A stretch of DNA of 29,704 bases, taken from the NCBI GenBank assembly GCA_934747335.1, contig CAKVGS010000026.1, positions 1 to 29,704 on the forward strand. The letters are read 5' to 3'. Shown here piece after piece: positions 1 to 7,664 of the stretch. The position numbers and the translations under genes are program-made. This stretch comes from an uncultured Candidatus Melainabacteria bacterium. GTDB lineage: Bacteria; Cyanobacteriota; Vampirovibrionia; Gastranaerophilales; Gastranaerophilaceae. Under the pieces are notes generated by a model. It was not told the origin of the DNA. It worked only from the letters and a program-made list of their open reading frames with translations, and did no database searches. Every line of letters begins with the position of its first letter. Positions within the stretch are counted from its first letter, which is position 1.

Positions 1-22
1 AGGGTGGTATTTCTAAACAAAA

Positions 23-90
23 TGTTAACTTTTGTAACAACAAAACCCGACTCTGAAATTTGACATCTTTGAAATACTTTATATATATGT
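23..90 (+). promoter_or_regulatory. Promoter with upstream TGTTA-N7-TAACA box
   Basis: A TTGACA hexamer at 60-65 is followed after 16 nt by TATATA (82-87), a good sigma70-type pair that would start transcription near 94. Upstream, at 23-39, lies TGTTAACTTTTGTAACA, whose ends form an inverted repeat (TGTTA/TAACA, 7-nt centre). The same 21 nt occur again at 21565-21585, there too 53 nt before a CTTTATATATA string. This is seen directly. That the box binds a regulator is inferred. Confidence 0.6.
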
Positions 91-93
91 AAG

Positions 94-284
94 ACGAATT
101 CAGAGAGTAAAACAAAATCAAACGCTTTATCAACACGTTGTAGAAACGCTTAAAGCTTTTGATCTAAGTAAACTTATCCTTTTTAAATGATTGTTTTAAA
201 CAGGCTTGAGTAATAGTGTTTGTTTAAATGGTCGTAAAAAGGCTTAAGTAAAAACGCTCAAATGAGCAAGAAATCGAGGTATTT
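94..284 (+). ncRNA. Long 5' leader with two tiny related ORFs
   Basis: About 190 nt separate the predicted transcription start from the ATG at 285. The stretch contains two tiny related reading frames, ATG at 187 (MIVLNRLE) and ATG at 228 (MVVKRLK). Both end in an AGGCTT-R-AGTAA string, so they look like an imperfect tandem duplication. A short hairpin (GCTCA-AA-TGAGC) lies just before the ribosome-binding site of the 285 gene. I match it to no known riboswitch class. A regulatory leader is the simplest reading. Confidence 0.35.
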
Positions 285-458
285 ATGGCACTACTACAAT
301 CATATAACATAAATGCAATGGCAACACAGATTTCAAAAGAATTTTATATTAACGAAAATCCGGCAGAAGACAAATCTTACGTCTTGATGGACGAAATGCG
401 ACTTTTTGCAATGGATTTAAAATCCAGAGTAACTTTTATTTCCAGAGTCAAAAACTAA
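285..458 (+). CDS. Small hypothetical protein, 57 residues
   Basis: The protein begins MALLQSYNINAMATQ and ends SRVTFISRVKN. Its start is supported by GAGGT at 276-280 just upstream, and it is followed by a clear intrinsic terminator, so it forms a complete monocistronic unit with its own promoter and a long leader. It has no signal peptide, membrane segment or cysteine. The middle is acidic (ENPAEDK) and the last 14 residues are basic. I do not recognise a family and assign no function. The elaborate upstream region suggests that its synthesis is regulated. Confidence 0.7.
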   Translation: MALLQSYNINAMATQISKEFYINENPAEDKSYVLMDEMRLFAMDLKSRVTFISRVKN

Positions 459-534
459 AAGTTGCTTAGTTGAGTTTAACTAATACCAATCTTACTTACT
501 AATTTAATTTCCCCAATCTTACTAGTCTTTTAGC

Positions 535-567
535 GCCTGATTTGATTTTTAATCAGGCTTTTTATTT
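535..567 (+). terminator. Intrinsic terminator of the 57-residue gene
   Basis: GCCTGATT (535-542) pairs perfectly with AATCAGGC (551-558) around an 8-nt loop and is followed by TTTTTATTTT. This is a textbook rho-independent terminator on the plus strand. Confidence 0.85.
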
Positions 568-623
568 TGAATAAAATATATCGTGTCAAAAATACACTAT
601 TTACTCCCCATATATAAAGTAAA

Positions 624-647
624 AGCGATAATCAAATAATTATCGCT
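624..647 (-). terminator. Terminator of the 92-residue minus-strand gene
   Basis: AGCGATAAT (624-632) pairs with ATTATCGCT (639-647), a 9-bp perfect stem. Read on the minus strand it is followed by a T-rich tract (TTTACTTTATATA). It lies about 40 nt past the stop codon of the gene at 690-968. Confidence 0.65.
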
Positions 648-689
648 AAATTATGTGTGTGTATTATAGATTTTTCTTTTTAATGCTTA

Positions 690-968
690 TTATGCAATCG
701 CACTGAATTGTTTATTTTCAGTTTGTCCCGCTTGGTCATTTTCACGAATCATATTAAATGTTCTGTATAATTTATAACCTAGAGCCTTTAATGGATTTGA
801 ACTTACTGAATCAGCGTTTTGTGCGAATTCTTGGTTGTGTTGAAATTTAACTGATGCATTTGGGTCTCTTAACATCAAAATTGCGTTTTGTGAACCCAAA
901 TCTCTTGTCATATATTTATTATTAGAATTTTCTTTAAAGTTTACGTTTGAAATTTTAGTAATTTGCAT
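690..968 (-). CDS. Small hypothetical protein, 92 residues
   Basis: The reading frame runs from ATG at 968 (MQITKISNVNFKENSNN...) to a stop at 690. The frame also contains a GTG nine bases upstream, but that GTG is part of the ribosome-binding sequence AGAGGTGAT, so the ATG is the better start. The protein is polar, rich in Asn and Gln, without membrane segments or a signal peptide. It contains a short conserved-looking centre (ALGYKLYRTFNMIREND). It has its own promoter (1033-1061) and terminator (624-647). I do not recognise a family. It is divergent from the GGDEF/HD-GYP gene at 1404. Confidence 0.7.
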   Translation of the reverse strand: MQITKISNVNFKENSNNKYMTRDLGSQNAILMLRDPNASVKFQHNQEFAQNADSVSSNPLKALGYKLYRTFNMIRENDQAGQTENKQFSAIA

Positions 969-1403
969 TTCTATCACCTCTGTGAACTTTCTGTTAATTA
1001 AGTGTTTGTTTTACACTTCATTTAACAATTTCATTATGCTACATATTAAATAAAAAGTCAAGGGGTTTGTTCTTAATTTGTAAACTTTTGTGAAACTCAA
1101 TAAAACCAAGTGTTTGTGGATAAAATGTCAAAGATACACTTAAAAATTGCCCAACTGGGTAATGTCTATTCGGTGTATTTTTTACACTTTTTCAAAAAGA
1201 GCATGCTTTCTTTATAAACATTTGTAAATTAAAAATCTTTTTACACTAGTAAAACTTCAAAAAAATGGTAATATAATTATTAAAGGGATTTGTCGATAGA
1301 GAATGATTTTCAGAATTATAATTGATAATGTAAATTTTTTGTAACATAAAGTCAATTTTTTATCTTTATCGGTTTTATATCTCTACAATGTGAAGGTGGA
1401 TGC
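969..1403. promoter_or_regulatory. 435-bp divergent control region
   Basis: No credible gene lies here. On the minus strand, TTGACT (1056-1061) and CATAAT (1033-1038) with a 17-nt spacer make a good promoter for the 92-residue gene. Its short leader carries a hairpin AAGTGT-N7-ACACTT (1000-1018). On the plus strand a weaker pair, TTGATA (1322-1327) and CATAAA (1345-1350) spaced 17 nt, may serve the gene at 1404. The string TTTTACACT recurs at 1009, 1180 and 1239, the second within GTGTA-N5-TACAC, and could be a regulator site. Confidence 0.5.
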
Positions 1404-3245
1404 GTGAAAAAAGAAAAAAGTTTAATTAGTAAAATTTCAGAGATTTCAAAGAACAATGCCCCTGTGACTTCACCAATTCAACAAGAAAATTTGGTTTCAA
1501 AAGTCAACTCGTTAACATTTCATACTTGTGCGAATTCTCTATCAAAACCACAAAACAAATCATTTAACAATGAAAAGGGTTATACTTTAAACCCAAAAAC
1601 AATTATAGATGAGTTGGTAAAGATTTCTAATGTCACATCAGTTGCAGAACTTTTCTCAAAAATCTATTCTATTATTTGCCAAAATATAGATTCTGATTTC
1701 ATGGCTTATGGTTTGTTTAAGGAAAAATCAAACTGTATTAATCTTAATTTAAAAGACAAAACGGGTAATTTTTATTCTTCAAAAGTATTTTTGAAAGATA
1801 TTGATAATCCGATTATTGAAGCGTTTCAAAAACGTGAAACAATATTCAAAGACGATGTAGATTTTTTGAAACTTTCTTATTTTAAAAATCACGCGGTTGT
1901 TATTCTTCCGCTTATTTCCGTAAACAAATGTCTTGGAGTTTTGATAGTAGAAGATAATTACGCAAGGCAAAATATCGGTTTGTATAAACTTATAGCAAAC
2001 TATACCGCACTTTTTGCTCACAATTTTGATTTAATTGAAAAGAGCGATGAGTATGCAAACACGGATAATTTGACACTTCTTTATAACCATCGTGGTTTTC
2101 AAGAAATTTTATCAAATGAAATTAATCGTGCGCAAACAAATAAACAAAAACTCTCTATTGTGATGATGGATATTTGTAATATCACAAAAATTAACAGAGA
2201 ACTTGGTCATGCAAAAGGTGATGAAGTTATTAAAGTAGTTGCAGAAAAAGTACGTCAAAATATTAGAGAAGGTGATGTTGCGGGTCGTTACGGAGGTGAT
2301 GAAATCGCAATTATATTACCTAAAACTTCTGTTGAACAAGCAAAATATGTTGCAGAATATTTAACTTATTCGCTTTCTTGCTGTTTTATTGATGAAATCG
2401 GACCTGTTAAAGTTTCTGTCGGCGTTTCAACTTATCCTGATTGTGCGGATGACAAAGAAAAATTATTGATTTTAGCTGAACAAGCGATGTATATTTCGCA
2501 AGCAAAAGGCTACAAAGACGGTATGTCAGCAATCATCAGTTCTGCGGATTTTAACTTCTGGGATGATATCGCACTTCAATCTTATGCGGAAGTTATCGGT
2601 AAACGCCACTCTCAACTTGGTGTAAACTTTGAAGAAGAATTGTTGGCGAAATTCAATGTTGACCATGAAATGTCAGGTAACAGAATTTCAGAAATCGCAA
2701 CTTCTTTAGCTGGCGCTATTGATGCAAAAGACCCGTATACAAAAGGTCATTCAACATCTGTTTCAAGATTTTCAGAAGCTTTGGCGCGTGCAATTAATCT
2801 TCCTGAAGGTGAAGTAGAACGCATTAAATTGGGTGCATTACTTCATGATGTCGGCAAAATCGGTATTCCTGAATCTGTACTTAAAAAAGAAGGTCCATTG
2901 TCTGATGATGAATGGTGTATTATGAAACAACACCCTGTAATTGGTGCTGAAAAAGTATTGATGCCAAATCCGTCCCTTAGAGATTTGATACCAATTGTAA
3001 AATACCATCACGAAAGAATTGATGGTAAAGGCTATCCCGAAGGACTTAAAAACGGTGATATTCCGCTTGCTGCAAAAATCGTTGCAATAGCAGATACTTA
3101 CCATGCGCTAATAAGTGATAGACCTTACAGACGCGGTATGAATATAGAAAAAGCTATTTCTATATTGGAAGAAGGCGCAGGTACACAATGGGACGGCGAT
3201 TTAGTAAGAACATTTATTCAAATTGCACCATCTTTAGGTGTTTAA
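1404..3245 (+). CDS. GAF-GGDEF-HD-GYP cyclic-di-GMP protein
   Basis: A 613-residue soluble signalling protein. Residues about 65-210 look like a GAF sensory domain. Residues about 215-375 form a diguanylate cyclase with RYGGDEI (GGDE at 297-300) and a product-binding I-site RxxD (288-291) exactly five residues before it. Residues about 430-610 form an HD-GYP phosphodiesterase with HDVGKIGIP (HD at 481-482) and HHERIDGKGYP (535-545). The signature residues of both enzyme halves are present, so it could make and destroy c-di-GMP. The fifth motif position is Ile instead of Phe, which is tolerated in some active cyclases. The start is GTG after AAGGTGG (1394-1400). The flagellar genes elsewhere in the window make a motility role plausible, but that is inference. 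Confidence 0.9.
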   Translation: MKKEKSLISKISEISKNNAPVTSPIQQENLVSKVNSLTFHTCANSLSKPQNKSFNNEKGYTLNPKTIIDELVKISNVTSVAELFSKIYSIICQNIDSDFMAYGLFKEKSNCINLNLKDKTGNFYSSKVFLKDIDNPIIEAFQKRETIFKDDVDFLKLSYFKNHAVVILPLISVNKCLGVLIVEDNYARQNIGLYKLIANYTALFAHNFDLIEKSDEYANTDNLTLLYNHRGFQEILSNEINRAQTNKQKLSIVMMDICNITKINRELGHAKGDEVIKVVAEKVRQNIREGDVAGRYGGDEIAIILPKTSVEQAKYVAEYLTYSLSCCFIDEIGPVKVSVGVSTYPDCADDKEKLLILAEQAMYISQAKGYKDGMSAIISSADFNFWDDIALQSYAEVIGKRHSQLGVNFEEELLAKFNVDHEMSGNRISEIATSLAGAIDAKDPYTKGHSTSVSRFSEALARAINLPEGEVERIKLGALLHDVGKIGIPESVLKKEGPLSDDEWCIMKQHPVIGAEKVLMPNPSLRDLIPIVKYHHERIDGKGYPEGLKNGDIPLAAKIVAIADTYHALISDRPYRRGMNIEKAISILEEGAGTQWDGDLVRTFIQIAPSLGV

Positions 3246-3261
3246 TAAATTAATACTAAAT

Positions 3262-3290
3262 TTGCAAAAACTGATAAAATCTATTAAAAT
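3262..3290 (+). promoter_or_regulatory. Leaderless-type promoter for the NTPase-TPR gene
   Basis: TTGCAA (3262-3267), a 17-nt spacer and TAAAAT (3285-3290) lie exactly 6 nt before the ATG at 3297. Transcription would begin at or next to the start codon. No Shine-Dalgarno sequence is present. Confidence 0.55.
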
Positions 3291-3296
3291 CAATTT

Positions 3297-5534
3297 ATGA
3301 CGTATCAGTTTTTAGATAGTTCAATTGATGTAAATGATATTATTTTGCCAAGTTCTGACAAAATTCATCCGTTGTTGTTAAAAAATGATGATTTGGAAAT
3401 AAAAAAAGCACTTGCTTTTTTTGCCACGGATGAAAAGTTCTTGTATGTGCATGGATTTTTAGGCACTGGAAAAAGGCAATTTATCAATTACGTTACGGAT
3501 TTCTTGCAAAAAGACGTTATAAAGTTAGAATATTATTGCAAAGAATCAACCGTATGTGATGATATTTTGCTGTATTTTATAGATGTTATTGAAAAAACTG
3601 CTTTATCTAAAGCTATAAATCTGAATGCAAAAGTTACAACGCTTGCTGTAAAATTTCAAACATATATTTCTTCTATCAAGAAACCTTTTGTAATTATTTT
3701 GCATTCATATGACGATATTTTGACAGAAAATGCGAACCTTGTTTCGCAAAATTTGCAAGACGCATTAAAAAATGATAATTTGAAGGTTGTTTTATCAACT
3801 AGAGCTCTTGTTCAAGGTGTTTTGGGCGATACAAAATTTGATAAAAAAGTATTTTTAAAAGCCTTTTCTAAAGATATTTTTAAAGAATTTTTGACAACAA
3901 ATCAAATAACTTGCACAGATACAACGCTTGAAGACTTTTACAAATACACGCGCGGTTATTATTATTACACGGCTTTAGCAATAAAAATCATTCAAGCTAT
4001 GAAAATTTCTTTAAATGAATTTTTGGAAAAATTTGCAATTTCCGGCATGAATTTTGATTCGTATTTGGGCATGACTTATATTAACCTTATTCCAAATACA
4101 ATCAGAAATTTCTTTTGGTTCTTAAGAACCGTAAGACACGGGCTTACGCTTAATGCACTTGCAGTTTTTGAACTCTATGATGAATTTTCGATTGAATATC
4201 TGAAAGCGAATTTGATGATATTTCAAGTTGGAGAAATTATTTATGTTCAAGACTATTTTCAACAAAATATAGATATTTCAATTCCTGCAAAAACAGAAAT
4301 CAAGCTGCATAAATATATTATAAGTATTTATGAAAAACAATTGAAAGAGCCGTTGCAAACAAGAGAAATTCTTATTTCAAGACAGGCTTTAAGAGCAGAA
4401 ATTGAATTCCACAACGAATGTATAAAAAATATTGAATCAGGCGCGACACTAGAAGAGAAACCTGCTGAAGTTCCGCCGCAAGAGCCTGTTGCAGAAAAAA
4501 AGATTATACCGCAAGATATTGATTCAATGTTGCAAGCTGCGCATAAATTATTTGAAGAAAAAAGAAACACAGAAGCTATTGAACTTTATTCGAATATTTT
4601 AAATGACGAAAAACTTGATATGCAGACAAAGAATGAAGTTCGACTTTCACTTGCTCGTGCATACAAAGCAATTGGTTCTTATTCAAAGGCGGAATATTAT
4701 TTGGAGCGCGTTGAAACTGATTACAAGAAAAATAACGAAGTTATTAATCTTAATTATTTGTATTACGAACTTACGGACATTTATTTTTTGATGTACAAAT
4801 GCGAAAGAGCGATTGAAACAATCAAAAAAGTTATTTATTCGGTTGATACTCCGCAATCTTTAATGGTTGCAGCTTGCACGCTTTTGGGTAATATTTATAC
4901 CGCGAAGAATAATGCTGATGAAGCGTATTCTTATTACCAAAAAGCACTTGAGTCTTTGGATGAAAATACTTCTGAAGGAACTTTGGCTGAGTTGTATTTT
5001 AAATACGCACTCGCCTCTGACGATAGAGGTGACGATAAAACAGCGTTTGAATATTATACAAAATGTGTGACGATGAATGAAGATAATCCTTACAAATCGC
5101 TTGCTTATTCAAATATGGGTGCTTGTTATTTAGATAATGGTAATTTTTCTGATGCAAAAGATTGTTTAAAAAAAGCTTATGACATTGAAAAGCGTAACAA
5201 CGATTACGATGGAATTTATTATAACGCATCACAACTTGCCGAAGTTTTGGTAAAATTGCACGATAAAGAAGCGTTGAATTATTTACTGGAAGCAAAACAA
5301 TCCGCAGAATTTTTGGATGAAGGCTATTACATAATGGAAGCCTGTGTTGCTTTGGGTGATTATTACTACAACGACTTAAGTTTAGCCAAGAAAGCTTTAA
5401 AAGAATATTTTGAAGCTAAAAAATTTGCAATTGCTATCGGTGATGATATAGAAAAAATTGACAGCCGAATACAAGATATGAAACTTAGAATGAACAAAGA
5501 AGATTTTAGCGAGATAGAAAATAAATATGAATGA
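3297..5534 (+). CDS. STAND-like NTPase with C-terminal TPR repeats
   Basis: A 745-residue cytoplasmic protein. Near the N-terminus is a P-loop GFLGTGKR (53-60), in which the usual Ser/Thr after the Lys is Arg. A Walker B-like strand FVIILHSYDD (131-140) and a sensor-like KVVLSTRA (163-170) follow, as in STAND/NACHT-type ATPases. From about residue 405 to 735 the sequence is a run of TPR-like helical hairpins (for example AYSNMGACYLDNGNFSDA). Such proteins usually act as nucleotide-gated scaffolds or regulators, and the partner cannot be told from sequence. The Lys-Arg P-loop may weaken nucleotide binding. The last 8 nt overlap rsmG, so the two are translationally linked. Confidence 0.75.
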   Translation: MTYQFLDSSIDVNDIILPSSDKIHPLLLKNDDLEIKKALAFFATDEKFLYVHGFLGTGKRQFINYVTDFLQKDVIKLEYYCKESTVCDDILLYFIDVIEKTALSKAINLNAKVTTLAVKFQTYISSIKKPFVIILHSYDDILTENANLVSQNLQDALKNDNLKVVLSTRALVQGVLGDTKFDKKVFLKAFSKDIFKEFLTTNQITCTDTTLEDFYKYTRGYYYYTALAIKIIQAMKISLNEFLEKFAISGMNFDSYLGMTYINLIPNTIRNFFWFLRTVRHGLTLNALAVFELYDEFSIEYLKANLMIFQVGEIIYVQDYFQQNIDISIPAKTEIKLHKYIISIYEKQLKEPLQTREILISRQALRAEIEFHNECIKNIESGATLEEKPAEVPPQEPVAEKKIIPQDIDSMLQAAHKLFEEKRNTEAIELYSNILNDEKLDMQTKNEVRLSLARAYKAIGSYSKAEYYLERVETDYKKNNEVINLNYLYYELTDIYFLMYKCERAIETIKKVIYSVDTPQSLMVAACTLLGNIYTAKNNADEAYSYYQKALESLDENTSEGTLAELYFKYALASDDRGDDKTAFEYYTKCVTMNEDNPYKSLAYSNMGACYLDNGNFSDAKDCLKKAYDIEKRNNDYDGIYYNASQLAEVLVKLHDKEALNYLLEAKQSAEFLDEGYYIMEACVALGDYYYNDLSLAKKALKEYFEAKKFAIAIGDDIEKIDSRIQDMKLRMNKEDFSEIENKYE

Positions 5535-6138
5535 AAATAAATTTGAGATTACAGCGGATTTTAGCGAATATAAGAAGGCGTTTTTAGAAGAAAATGCCAA
5601 GCTCAACTTAATATCCAAAAATGATGAAAAAGTTTTATTTGAAAAACATATTTACGATTCTCTTGCGATTAAATTGTTTTTTGATAAATACAAAATTACA
5701 AAAGCAAATTTGCTTGATATTGGTTGTGGCGGAGGTTTCCCTTGTGTTCCTATTGCAATTGAATTTCCGGAAATTAATGTTACAGGAATTGATAGTATTA
5801 GAAAAAAAATTAATTCTATTAATGTAATGAAAGAGGCTTTAAAGCTTAATAATTTATCTACAATATGTGATAGAGTAGAAAATATAGGTAATAAACATTT
5901 TGATATAATAACAAGTCGTGCGGTTGCAGATTTAGCTAAAATATCGGAATACGCTCTTCCGCATCTTAAAAAAGACGGGTATTTTGTCGCATACAAATCT
6001 AAAAAAGCGTTGGAAGAACTCGAAGGCGCAAAAGAAGTTTTAAAGAAATTTAATGCTCAAGTTGTGGATATTATTAATTATACATTACCGTTAGAAGAAG
6101 TGTACGAACGAAATTTAGTTATAATAAAATTTAAATAA
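5527..6138 (+). CDS. rsmG: 16S rRNA (guanine-527-N7) methyltransferase RsmG
   Basis: A 203-residue S-adenosylmethionine-dependent methyltransferase of the GidB/RsmG family, which methylates G527 in the 530 loop of 16S rRNA. Visible marks are the N-terminal NLIS (27-30), the SAM-binding LLDIGCGGGFP (62-72), the acidic motif-II strand NVTGIDS (84-90) and the family signature DIITSRAVADL (126-136). The length matches the family. It overlaps the stop of the NTPase-TPR gene by 8 nt. In many bacteria rsmG sits beside mnmG, but here the two are about 8 kb apart. Confidence 0.93.
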   Translation: MNENKFEITADFSEYKKAFLEENAKLNLISKNDEKVLFEKHIYDSLAIKLFFDKYKITKANLLDIGCGGGFPCVPIAIEFPEINVTGIDSIRKKINSINVMKEALKLNNLSTICDRVENIGNKHFDIITSRAVADLAKISEYALPHLKKDGYFVAYKSKKALEELEGAKEVLKKFNAQVVDIINYTLPLEEVYERNLVIIKFK

Positions 6139-6159
6139 ATTTAATATCAAAATAAAATA

Positions 6160-6168
6160 TGTTAAACT
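6160..6168 (+). promoter_or_regulatory. Extended -10 for a leaderless transcript
   Basis: TG-T-TAAACT (6160-6168) is an extended -10 element ending 6 nt before the ATG at 6175. There is no Shine-Dalgarno sequence, and the -35 region is weak, as is common with extended -10 promoters. Confidence 0.45.
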
Positions 6169-6174
6169 GTTGTT

Positions 6175-6399
6175 ATGTTGGATATTGATACTGGAGAACA
6201 AGTTGAAGCTCTTTACAAAATGATTGAGGTTAAGGGCGGAAAAAGGACAGAAAAATTTAAAACGACAGATTTGAAGCGTGCCTTAAAGTTCCACAAATGG
6301 TATGTTGCAAGGTATAAACAAGGTTTGCTGATGGAAATTTGTCGTCAGAAAAAACAATATAATTGGAAAGAAAAGACCGTAAATTATACGTTTGAATAA
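6175..6399 (+). CDS. Small basic hypothetical protein before umuC
   Basis: A 74-residue, strongly basic protein, rich in Lys, Arg, Tyr and Trp, beginning MLDIDTGEQVEALYKM. No membrane segment or known motif is seen. It is separated by only 2 nt from the polymerase gene at 6402, which lacks a good ribosome-binding site and may depend on translation from here. In classical umu operons this position is held by UmuD, but the protein has none of the UmuD/LexA peptidase features (no Ser-Lys pair in the right setting, half the length). A nucleic-acid-binding accessory is possible from its charge but is not shown. Confidence 0.7.
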   Translation: MLDIDTGEQVEALYKMIEVKGGKRTEKFKTTDLKRALKFHKWYVARYKQGLLMEICRQKKQYNWKEKTVNYTFE

Positions 6400-6401
6400 T
6401 T

Positions 6402-7622
6402 ATGACCAATCAAAAATACATAGCATTAATAGATTGTGACAGTTTTTTTGTTTCGTGCGAAAGAAAACTTAATCCAGAGCTTAAGGGCTTGCCGGTGTCT
6501 GTTGTTTCAGGTGAACGCGGATGTGTTATTGCACGTTCAAGAGAGGCTAAAATGCTTGGAATCCCAATGGGAATTCCACTTTTTCAAGCTGTTGAAAAAT
6601 ATCCTGAAGGGATTTATATTACAGCAAATCATTATGCGTATACAAAGATTTCCGGCATGGTAATGAAAATATTAAAAGAGTATAGTCCAAATGTAGAAGT
6701 TTATTCAATTGACGAAGCGTTTGTAGATTTTACCGGACTTACAAAATTATATAAGAAAAATTATTTTAAGCTTGCTTACGAATTGCAACAAAGAATTCTA
6801 AAAGAAGTTGATATTCCTGTATCTATTGGAATAGCACGTACAAAAACAATTGCTAAGTTGGCTTCTGATAAATCAAAAAATACAAGAACGCATATTTCTT
6901 TAGTTGGAAAATGTAAGTTAACAGAGCTTTTAAAGCACACTGATATTCAAGAAGTTTGGGGAATCGGCAGAAAACTTGGCGTAAAACTTTGGGGGCTTGG
7001 GGTTAGAACGGCTTACGACTATGTTCAAAAAGATGATGCTTGGATAAAATCAAGATTTGGTAAAAACGGACTTGCAATTAAATCAGAGCTTTTAGGAATA
7101 ATGGTTTCACCAATCTCTAATGAAATTGAACTTCCAAAATCAATAAGTGATACAAAATCTTTTTTGGAATTTTCATCGGATTTGAATTTCCTGAAAAATG
7201 AGCTTTCTATTCATATCCATGATGTTTGTACGAGGTTGAGAAAAATTAATTGCAAAGCTTCGACTATTGGCGTTATTTTAAAAACAAAAGATTTTAAAAC
7301 GCTTTATTCTAAAATTTCTTTGAGAGTTCCTGTAAATTTTGAATTTGAAATATCAAAAAATGCGTTCCCGATTTTGGAGAATATGTATTCTTCAAATGTT
7401 TTGTACAGAAGTGTTGGAATTGTGCTTGAGGATTTTAATTTGTGTTCGGAAGAACAGTTGATTTTGTTCGATACTGATACAAAAAGAGAACAGAAAGAAA
7501 AATTGGGCAAGAGTTTGGATAAGCTTGAGCAAAAATTTGGTCGCAATATTGTGCGGACAGGGTTTGTGAATAAAGATGTACCGTTTTCACAAGGCTTTTT
7601 AACAAGTCCGAAAGATGTTTAA
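6402..7622 (+). CDS. umuC: Y-family DNA polymerase, UmuC type
   Basis: A 406-residue translesion polymerase. The palm motif ALIDCDSFFVSCE (Asp11) and YSIDEAFVDF (Asp104, Glu105) carry the three metal-binding carboxylates. GIARTKTIAKLASDKSK and VWGIGRKLGVKLWGLG mark the thumb and helix-hairpin-helix of UmuC/DinB proteins. The C-terminal QKFGRNIVRTGF followed by a final TSPKD is typical of UmuC rather than DinB. UmuC forms Pol V with processed UmuD, but no umuD is visible nearby. It follows the 74-residue gene by 2 nt and has no obvious ribosome-binding site. I saw no clear LexA box. Confidence 0.88.
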   Translation: MTNQKYIALIDCDSFFVSCERKLNPELKGLPVSVVSGERGCVIARSREAKMLGIPMGIPLFQAVEKYPEGIYITANHYAYTKISGMVMKILKEYSPNVEVYSIDEAFVDFTGLTKLYKKNYFKLAYELQQRILKEVDIPVSIGIARTKTIAKLASDKSKNTRTHISLVGKCKLTELLKHTDIQEVWGIGRKLGVKLWGLGVRTAYDYVQKDDAWIKSRFGKNGLAIKSELLGIMVSPISNEIELPKSISDTKSFLEFSSDLNFLKNELSIHIHDVCTRLRKINCKASTIGVILKTKDFKTLYSKISLRVPVNFEFEISKNAFPILENMYSSNVLYRSVGIVLEDFNLCSEEQLILFDTDTKREQKEKLGKSLDKLEQKFGRNIVRTGFVNKDVPFSQGFLTSPKDV

Positions 7623-7637
7623 AATTTGAAATTGTCG

Positions 7638-7657
7638 GTTGGGCATACCTGCCCAAC
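7638..7657. repeat. GTTGGGC palindromic repeat, copy 1
   Basis: GTTGGGCA (7638-7645) and TGCCCAAC (7650-7657) form an 8-bp perfect stem with a TACC loop. It lies between the convergent genes at 6402 and 7665 and may terminate one of them. Nearly the same 25-nt unit occurs at 11476-11500, and a variant at 23891-23914. Confidence 0.75.
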
Positions 7658-7664
7658 ATTAACT

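Noticed and set aside
1147..1164. Fourth GTTGGGC repeat copy (TTGCCCAACTGGGTAA)
   Set aside because: It contains GCCCAAC, but the other arm does not match, so it is at best a decayed copy.
6402..7622. DinB (Pol IV) identity for the polymerase
   Set aside because: The C-terminal QKFGRNIVRTGF and final TSPKD, and the DCDSFFVSCE opening, fit UmuC better than DinB.
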